Shown here piece after piece: positions 34,701 through 43,700 of a DNA stretch of 64,000 nucleotides (position 1 is its first letter; the number at the start of each line of letters is the position of its first letter). A model generated the notes under the pieces. It did not search any database. It saw nothing but the letters and a program-made list of their open reading frames with translations, and had not been told where the DNA came from. A program made the translations under genes and the position numbers. The stretch is from Carettochelys insculpta (lineage: Eukaryota; Chordata; Testudines; Carettochelyidae). Where the stretch lies: contig NC_134139.1 in assembly GCF_033958435.1 (NCBI RefSeq), positions 200,739,501 through 200,803,500 of the forward strand. The letters are read 5' to 3'.

Positions 34701-37700
34701 TGAGTTAGCCATCGTGTTCACCCCGTCATGGCAGCGCAGAACTGGAAGGGATATTGAGAGACCAGCTGCTCCAGCCCTCTGCACTCAAGGTGGGGCTACA
34801 TATTGACTAGACCAAGGGGGGGCAAAATGTGGCCCACGGGCTGAATCCAGCCTGGGGCCCTTTGGGACCCTCAAGAAGGCTCCCTGCCCACCGCAGCCCC
34901 AGGATGCTCAAAGCAGCTGGCTTCTGGGGCCACAGCCCACTAGGTGCCATGTGCCCCGTGCGGGGGGAGGGGAGAGGGAAGGACTTCACGTGCTGCCCCC
35001 ACCCCCACCTGGTGCAGAGGCATGTGGCCCCAACAGCTGGCTGCTTCATTGAGTGGCCTGCAGCTGCAGCAGGCAGGCAGAGAGCCTGCCTGATACTCCT
35101 GCTGAGCCGCCTGGGGCCAGTAGCTGTCTAGGTAAGCACCTCCGAGTCAGAACGTGCATCTGGCATCCCACCCCCTCCTGCACCCCAATCTCCTGCCCCA
35201 GCTCACCACCCAAACCCTCTGTGCCTCCTTCTGCACAATTCCCCCAGGCTAGAATGCTTTCCTATGTCCATACCCCTCCTGGGCGCCTCACCGCAATGCC
35301 CTGCCCCAGGTCACAACCCCTCCTTCACCCAAACTCCCTCTCAGACCCCGCACCTTCTCCTGCACCCCAGGCTCCTGCCCTGAGCTCCCTTCTGCACCCA
35401 AACTCCATCCCAGACCCGACACCCACTCCAGAGAAGTGTATCCCTTTGGCCTAAAATCTTGGACTGCTCCTAACATCCTCCAATGATGGGATTCCTCAGT
35501 CGTCCAAGGCAATTTATTCCAGTGCTCAACCACCTTGGCCATTAGGAAGTTTTTCCTAATGCCCAACCTAACCCTCTCATGATGCATTGCTTTTGACTTA
35601 CCCTCAGAGGCCAAGGAGAACAATTTTTCTCTCTCCTCTGTGTAAGAAACTTTTTTGTACTTGACATCTGTTATGGCCCTTCTCAGTCTTCTCCAGCCTA
35701 AACCCAGTTCCTTCAGTCTTCCCTCATGGATAATGTTTTCTAGGCCTTTAAACAGTTTTGTTGCTTTCGCACGGACCCTTTCCAATTCATCCACACCTCT
35801 CCTGAAATGTGGTGCCCAGAACTGGTACCAAAGCTCCATCCAAGGCCTAATCTACATATAGCTACACAGCCAGCTTTAGGGATACAAGGACTGCGACTGA
35901 ATAGCAGTCTACCACCTGCTGGCAGACAACTCCACAGGTTCTCGCAAACACACAGCAAAGTCTGCCTCGGCCAGGAGTCTGCAGATTTGGAAGGAAATGG
36001 TTAAGTCACAGCTACATGTTCACAGCCTGCAGGAGAGTGCTTGGGAGCCCAGAGAAATCCTTCCCCACAGGAAACAGCCTATTGTGAGGTAAATTTTGCC
36101 ATTTCCTCTAGTCTCTCCAATCTGTATTGCCAGAAAGCAGGAATGCCAAACCTTCCACCAGCTGAGCGCAGCAGCTAGTGCAGTGGTGGGCAATCGGCAG
36201 CCCAATGCAGTTTGATGTGTGGCCCACGTGACGTCTTGTTTACTGCTCTCCATGCGCAGGCTTGCCAGATTCCACCGATTTCCATCCACACAGCTCCTGC
36301 CAGTACTGCTAAACGGACACACACACGGTAAGCCGGGGGAAAAATGAGGTGTGTGCCGAGTGCATGAAACATTGTGAGAGCCGTGCGTGCCTTCTCCATC
36401 CACTCAAAGCGCTGTCATTGTTAGAGCCCTGCACAGATGCACAATTTGTATCTGCATCCACAAAAAATGACCTGGGGCTATCTGCATCCATGTACGTGGA
36501 CACCTGCAGATTTGCAGGGCTCTAGCTGTGGTTCAGCTAGCACACCCTGCGAAGCTACATACTTAAGCACAGCTACCACATCTGCCCTATCCTGGCAGGC
36601 CAGGGGGGTTCTGACAATCTCGTGGCTCACTGAGATGAAGGAGGGCCACTCACCAGCCTGGGTTGCCCCTCACTGATCTAGTGTCTATCCACAATACTAG
36701 GAAAGTGCAGCCTAGGAGAGAGCCTCAGACACTGTGCTTTGATCTGAGCTCGAGCCACAACAGCCTCCTCTGCAAATGATGCTCTCTCAGCTCCTCCACA
36801 AGTCACACCAGCCTCAGGAAAGCCTGGCATGGCCTAAAGCTGCTCAAAGACCCCACGGGCTGCATTCACACATCCCCTGGTGAACAGACCCCAGCATGGA
36901 CACGGTGTCCCACTTGAGCAGACGTAGGCCGGAGCTTCGGAATGTCCTAAGGCAGCAAGTGACAGCACCTGGGAATGACATGCCTGCAAGGGATGAGAAA
37001 GTATAATGGGCATCACAGCGGATACCTGGGTTGCGGGTCAGAGCAGGGATGACCAAGGCTGGGTGGTGGGGGAGGGAGAGGAATAAAGAGGGTTTTGGAA
37101 AGAGATCAGCAGCTTAACTTTATTCACACTAAGTGTCCAGTGACAGTAAGACACCCGGGGAGTGTCAGAGAGAGGCTGAGACACCCAGCAGGAGGGGAGG
37201 GAGAGAAGTCACTGTGGGAAAATCACTGCTGAGCTTGCCCAGGCAGAGGCAGTAAAGTGCAGGGAAAGGAGGAGGAGAACAGAGCCCGGTGGGACCTCAC
37301 TACAGCAGAAAGGGGCAGGGGAAGCACCCACCAAGAGAGAATCTGAAGAAGGCAGAAGAGAGGTCAGTGGAGAAACAAGAGAGGACAAAGCCACCAAAAA
37401 AGCCAAGGGAGGATCAGCCATCAAGAGAGGGAGCCTGAGACATGGCAGAGAAGCAGCAGTTTAAGAGGCTGGACTAGCATCTGAGCACACCTGGCCAGGA
37501 GAAGGCCACTAGATGCCTCAGTGACAGCAGCTGCAGTGGGACAAGGAGAGCCAGGGATAGCGTTTTTTCAGGATGCAAGAGTGGCCAAGGTGCTGTCCAT
37601 AGGTGGCATGTTCAGTGGGATCAGAGCTGAAGAGTACCAGGGAGAGAGCGCGGTAGTCAGAGGCAGCTGGGGCCAAGAAATGGCTTTCTAAAGTACAGTA

Positions 37701-40700
37701 CACCCTTGGTTTCACAGACCCTGATACAATGGGACTTCAGAAACAGACGCTGTTTGCTGGCCACCCCCCCCCAACAAATAAATGCTGGAGGCTCACCAGA
37801 GCCGCTGCTGGGGCTGAAGGAGCTGCCAGAGTAGCTGGAGCTGGGGGGGTTGCAGCGGGGTGCAGGAGCTCTCATCCCCTGGCCCCGTGTGCCTGCAATG
37901 GTGCTCAGCAGCAGCCCTGGTGTCGGAGGCTGCTGCCTGCTGGCAGGCTGGAGGCAGCCACTCTCTATCTTCCTGTGGGTGGCTCAGAGCCGGGGGCTGG
38001 AGGAGCCGCAGGGCTGAGAGCTGCAGCAGGTGGAAGGAGCCAGGCCGGCTTTCGGCTCCTCTGCTGGTAATTGGGAGAGGGAGATGGACGTGTGAGGGGA
38101 TGAATGGGGCAGGAGGGGGAAGGGAAGAGAGGGCAGAGGACAGGAGTGAGTGATCGGCTGGGAAGGTCAGTGCATCACCATACAGCATAACCGTTTGGCT
38201 ATAACAGACTTTGGGCATTAATGGACACCCCTCCACGCATTAGTCCATTAAACCGAGGGGTTACTGTATGTTTACACTTATGGCAGTGGGTAGAATATTG
38301 ACACTGCACTTCCAGTTAGCAGGGCTATCAACAGTAGACATGGCTTAAACCTGAGCGTGCACCTACCTAACCAGTGCCTCCCACATCTACACCGCTATTT
38401 GTTCAGGATAGCATCTCACTGCCATGAATCTGGCCCCTGCTGCCAGAGCCCTTCCCCAAGAAAGTCCCTGACAGCTCCCTATTGCTGGAGGCTTTTGCTG
38501 TGATGGGTGTATTCTAAATGCTGTCATATGGGTAGATATGGCCCGAAGGCCTGTGCTCTGACTGTGACAAGCAGCAGTGAGATGGGAGAAATTGCAGGGA
38601 AGAAGGAAATGGGGAGCAGGAGGGCGTGAGGTCACTGGGACAGGCGAAGGGGTTATAGGTGGAGCAGAGGTGTGATTTTCTTCCCTTACGCACGTTGCAC
38701 TTGCATGGTATAGTGCAATCCATAATTTTATGAGTTCTCTAGACACCCACACCCACTTCTAGGGAGTACAGAAAACACAAGGCAAAAAAGACCAGCAGTT
38801 ATAGCACAAACATGATTAAATATATGGAGAAGACTGGAAAAAAAAAAAACGCAAAACACCATTTGCATCTCTTTGCAATTCTCTCAAGTTAATACGGACT
38901 CTGTCTGCGCTGTCCCTGAATTAACATTTTTCTTCCATTCTCTCCTCTATTCTTGTAGCTCCAATGCAGAGATGACAAGCACACTTTTATTACTGTGTTG
39001 TCTCAGGGCTAGTCTAGATGAGGGAGTAAAATTATCACAAGCACCTAAGTTGAATGAACTCGCATAGAAAAATGATAAAAAACAAAAACACTTGCTCGGC
39101 TGTGGAGTAGCGCTATTCATTAAGGCTACGTCTACACTAGCCCCTTCCGGTGCATGGCAATGAGTGAGGTTGGAAGATGCTAATGAGGCACCGCCATGAA
39201 TATGCAGCACCTCATTAGCATAATGGCAGCTGCAGCGATCTGAAAGTGCCGCTTTCGAATCGCACACCGCCCGTGTAGATGGGGGCCTTTATAAAAGACA
39301 CTCCAGTCTTCAAAAGTCCCTTACTCCTAAAATCAAATAGGAATAAGTGGTTTTCAAAGACTGGAGGGTCCTTTTGAAAGCCCCCACCTACAATGGCGGT
39401 GAGCGATTTGCTGTGGATGCCATTATGCTAACAAGGTACTGCATATTCACGGTAGCACCTCATTAGCATCTTCCAACCTCGCTCATTACCATGCCCCTTC
39501 CAGAAGGAAGGGGCTAGTGTAGACGTGGCTAAAGTGATCGCCCCATAGCCGACCTATCGGTTCTCATCCTTAAAGGAAACCTGCACTTCTTCCAAAAAGA
39601 CAAGCTTGGGAGCTCAAATGCATAATTCTATAACAATATGTAGTAAACAATAAACCCTGTTTTTTAGCCTATGCCTGAAGATGTGTTAACGGCCTACTTC
39701 AGCTTGAATGGTCCCTTAGAATATGAGCTAACCGCTGAGGCTAAACGATCTGTTCCACTTTGTATCTATGCACAGTACACTGTAATAGGCACAGTGTTTC
39801 TTCACACAACGCACAGTCAACTTGAGGACCCCTTTGCCAGAGGACACTGTGAATACCAAGATGTCAAAGGGTCTCAAAAGGCCATTCTCATGTGATGTAC
39901 TTAGCTGTACACCTTTCCCAAGCCTGGAGAAGAGGGTGAGTAGCTCAAAAGCTTTTCTCTGTCGCCAGAGTTTGGACCAATAACACAACTAAAATTATTG
40001 AAGCGAATGCTAAAAAAAAAGAAAATGTCCACAATACACAGGTTGAAAAAAAAGTTTCTGTACAGCTGGGTGTCATGCTTGGATTATTCACAAAAGGTTT
40101 TGCTTAAGAGTCATATGATAACAGTATATAACCAGCCATAAGCAAGATTCAGGTGCTGCTTGGATAGTAACAATCAAGTATTTGAGGACCTCACTCATGG
40201 AAAGTTTTATAGACTTGGTTGTGGAAAGCAAATGTGTCAATGAGTGGAGCATGTCCCTCAGAAAGTCAGAACTTAGAGTAGGCTGTCTGGGAAAATATAC
40301 CATCAGCCACCTTGTCTCTCCAAAGGACCTAGCCTTTTTCTAGAAGTCCCCCCCTCCCTCCACCCATAAGCTTTGGATGGTAACAGTGCTCTGTCTACAC
40401 CTGGATTCTGACTAGTGCAGCTGCAATGGTGGAAGATCAATAACACCACCAATGCAGACAAATCTTGTCACCAGGGCTGTCAAGCAGACACCTTCCAAAA
40501 GTGGAAAAACACAATCAGATTTTTCTAAAGAGAGCCCAGAAAACTTGTTTTGCATTAGGCTGAGGCCTTGTCTACACTAGAGAGCTAACAGCACCACAGC
40601 TGCAGCGATGCAGCTACCACACTATAAAACATCCCCTTTAAGCTGATCTAGGGCAATGAGAGAGTGCTGTCCCTTGGACATAATTAAGCCACCTGCAATG

Positions 40701-43700
40701 AGTGTTGGTCACTATGTTGTCAGGAGACAAACTCTTGCCAACACAACGTTATCCCCACCAGCAAAGTTATAGTGACAAAAGTGCTAGTGTGGGCACAGCC
40801 TTAAACAAAGAAGGAAAGTTTGGTAAAGTTGCCACCAACAAAAGCAAAGGGCAGATCCATGGCCAGCTGCGTTAGTGGGAAATAACTCCCTCCCCCTCCT
40901 TTAGCTCAGTCACTGGCTGCTGCATTTTGTTTTCGAAGTACAGCTATGCAACCTCCAGCTGGTGTGCCCAACTCTGCAGTATTTGCATGTAGTTTTGGAC
41001 TTTATACCCCGGCCAGCTGGGCTTTCCGGCTCTAATTTAGAGGTTTCCTTTTTTTGTTTGGAGACATTAAGAGCTCTCGGCACTGAAAACGACTTGTTCA
41101 TTCAGGGCATGGCAAAGAAAGGGGGAGAGAAACTGTCTTTTTTGGGTTTTGCTTTGTTTTTAATTAAGGAAATGGGTTTTCCCCTTTTCCGATTTGCTAG
41201 TGTGTGTCCCCCCCACCTTCCGCCTCATCTCTATTTGCTCTGAAACGTGGCACTCGGCTGGGGGGGCTGGGAGAGGCAGGGTGCTATCGTGCACACACAG
41301 TTCAGAGGCTGACCACAGAGGCATGCACGCCCCCGAGGTGCCAGGCTGGCCAGACTCCACCTATGGAGCAAGCCTGAAGGGCTGAGTTGTTCGGCAGGAA
41401 TAGTCAGCCCCCTCCCGAGCCTGCCTCCTGCCCTGAAAGAGGAGAGGAAAGAGAGGAGAAAGCTGGGAAAGGAGGTGGGGGGAAGCGCCACATTCCTGGC
41501 ATTTCTGTGCAAAGTGCTAGGGCTGCAAGGAGCCTTTTCCCTCCACTAGGGACAGGCAGGAGCCCTGACACCAGGCTTCGGAGAGAGGAAAAATCTGCTC
41601 CCTCCCTCCTGCTAGGGCTCCCACTGCCGTCAGATGTCCTGGGGAGGGGTCCATCCCCCACCAGCTACTCCTGCAGGGACTGGTGGAGGGGAAAATGCCC
41701 TGAGGAGGGGGAGAGGGGCACTAAGAGAGTGGCCTGCCCCAGGAGGCTGCTCTAAGGTCAGGATGTGACTCCCTCCAAAAATGGGGAAAAGCTGGAGGAA
41801 GAGAGCGGGGGATAAATGGTGGGAGTGGGAAAGGGCAGGCCAGCCACCCCAGTGCCCTGACAGTAGGGTTGTCACCTGGCCAGATTCTCCCAGAACTGTC
41901 CCAGTTTGAGGTAGCTATCCTGGGTATTGGTCAGGGTGTTCCAAGCCTTGGCTGTGCGTAATGCACTCAGGATCATTTCAAACGCTGCCAGTTTTTGTAC
42001 CTCAGCAACGGCAGCCGCAGACCATGGCCAAAGGGAAGGGGCAGCCAGCGGACCATTAACGACCGCTCCCGGGCACAGGGAGGGGCAGATGCTCTCCCTC
42101 AAAACTGCCCTTCCCCCAGCAGGCAATGCTATTTTTCTTCTTTACATGAATCTTTTTAATGGCAATGTTTCCACTTCCTTGGAAAAACACCCTCAATTTC
42201 ATCTGGAGGTGCATAATCCTCTGCAGTTTGAGCCCCAAACATTGCAACGGGTGCTGGCACGCAAGAATCTGGAGTGGAAAAGGGGCGGTAAACACAGCAG
42301 AAATTCAAGCTGCGTGAAACTCAGAGGACTGTGCACCTAATGAAGAGTGATCTGGGCATTTTTGATTTTGGTAATCAAAGATATCAGCGATAGCCTAGAT
42401 AAGGAAAAGGGCTTATAATCTGACAGCACTTCTTTGACACAGCCCAGCAATCCATCCACACAGCGCTGAGGACAGGAGGCAAAGAACTTAATGGAGGGGA
42501 AACCAAGGTACACGTAACACCCCAAGTCAGAATTTGGGAAGCACACCGAGATCCTAGCAGGAAGCACCACAGGTCTCAAAAGTCCAGGAGCAGTTATCCA
42601 ATGTTGCATCCACAGCCACAGTAGGCCTGCCGGGTGGGGGAGGATGTGGAAATCCAGCCACACAGGGACACTGGATTGGGCTGAATGAGCACCAGACTTC
42701 CACCCAACTGCCACCCCCACTCCCAGCAGCTGCTCAGAGGTCTCCCAGCCAAGTAATGACCTAGCCAACCCTGCTGAGCTAAAGAGCTATCAGGCTCACC
42801 ACATCAGGCAACCTGGCTGTGAGAATTGCCACCTCTCCCGCTCACCGCAGCATGAAAGGACACTACAGAGGTCTTCTGCCAAACCTCAAAATGCTGTGAC
42901 CCCATCACAACCCCTCCCCTCCCTGAAAGCCACCCCGCTTCATCTCAGGCTACGTGCAACCGAGCAGACTGGACAGAGCTTCCCCTCACTTGTCAGCTTC
43001 CCCAGCTTGTGGGGCACAAACCAACGTCATCTGACAGCTCATCCCCACACCCTCGGGAAGTCATCGGCCATAGCCAGTCGTCCCCCTCCCCAAACCTTTG
43101 GCAATTGAAGACACCCCCCAGAAGTGCAAGGAGGAGCCGTCACACCACCCCCACTTGCCCAAACGCAGATTGAAGGATGCCACCCTGCCAGCCTCTTGAC
43201 CCAGCAATATTATCCCATCCCATGGACAAAGGTCCCACCAGTACAGCCAGCCCCAGTACAGCCCAGTACAGCCAGTCCTTGTACCGCTGTGCCCACCCAC
43301 CCTCAACCAGAACCAGGGATGGCTGCAGCCAGAGGCCAGGGAGAAATCTTATCCCTGAAGGCCACTGGTCCAGGTTTGAGAGGGGCTGGAGATAAGGAGC
43401 CAGCGCTGCAGGGGATAGGATGTAGTGGGGAGATGGGAAGTCCACGTTGTTGGTGTGGACAGGGAGCGGAGAAAAAGCCAGGGGTGTGTGGGGATTGTCA
43501 ATGCCTTAATATGAGGGTGGAAGAGTCCCTGGCAGACGACAGGGGGAGCTCACCCACACGGGGGATGGAAAGGAGGATGGTGGAGCTCTGTGCATTGCAC
43601 TCCCCCAGATAGGTGCAATGGGGGTAGTGCTGGAAGGCAGCAGGCAGGACGTGGGGGGTGGGTCATGCTCTCCCCAGACCCCGACCCCAATGAGCAGTGC

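Noticed and set aside
35288..35450. Continuation of the CR1 frame into Gly/Glu-rich codons
   Set aside because: Past 35455 the frame reads C-rich minisatellite-like DNA, so only the part from 35455 to 35839 is CR1 protein.
41387..41755. Arg/Gly/Glu-rich 122-codon ORF
   Set aside because: Purine-rich composition explains it; there is no CpG-island or splice support and overlapping ORFs exist on the minus strand.
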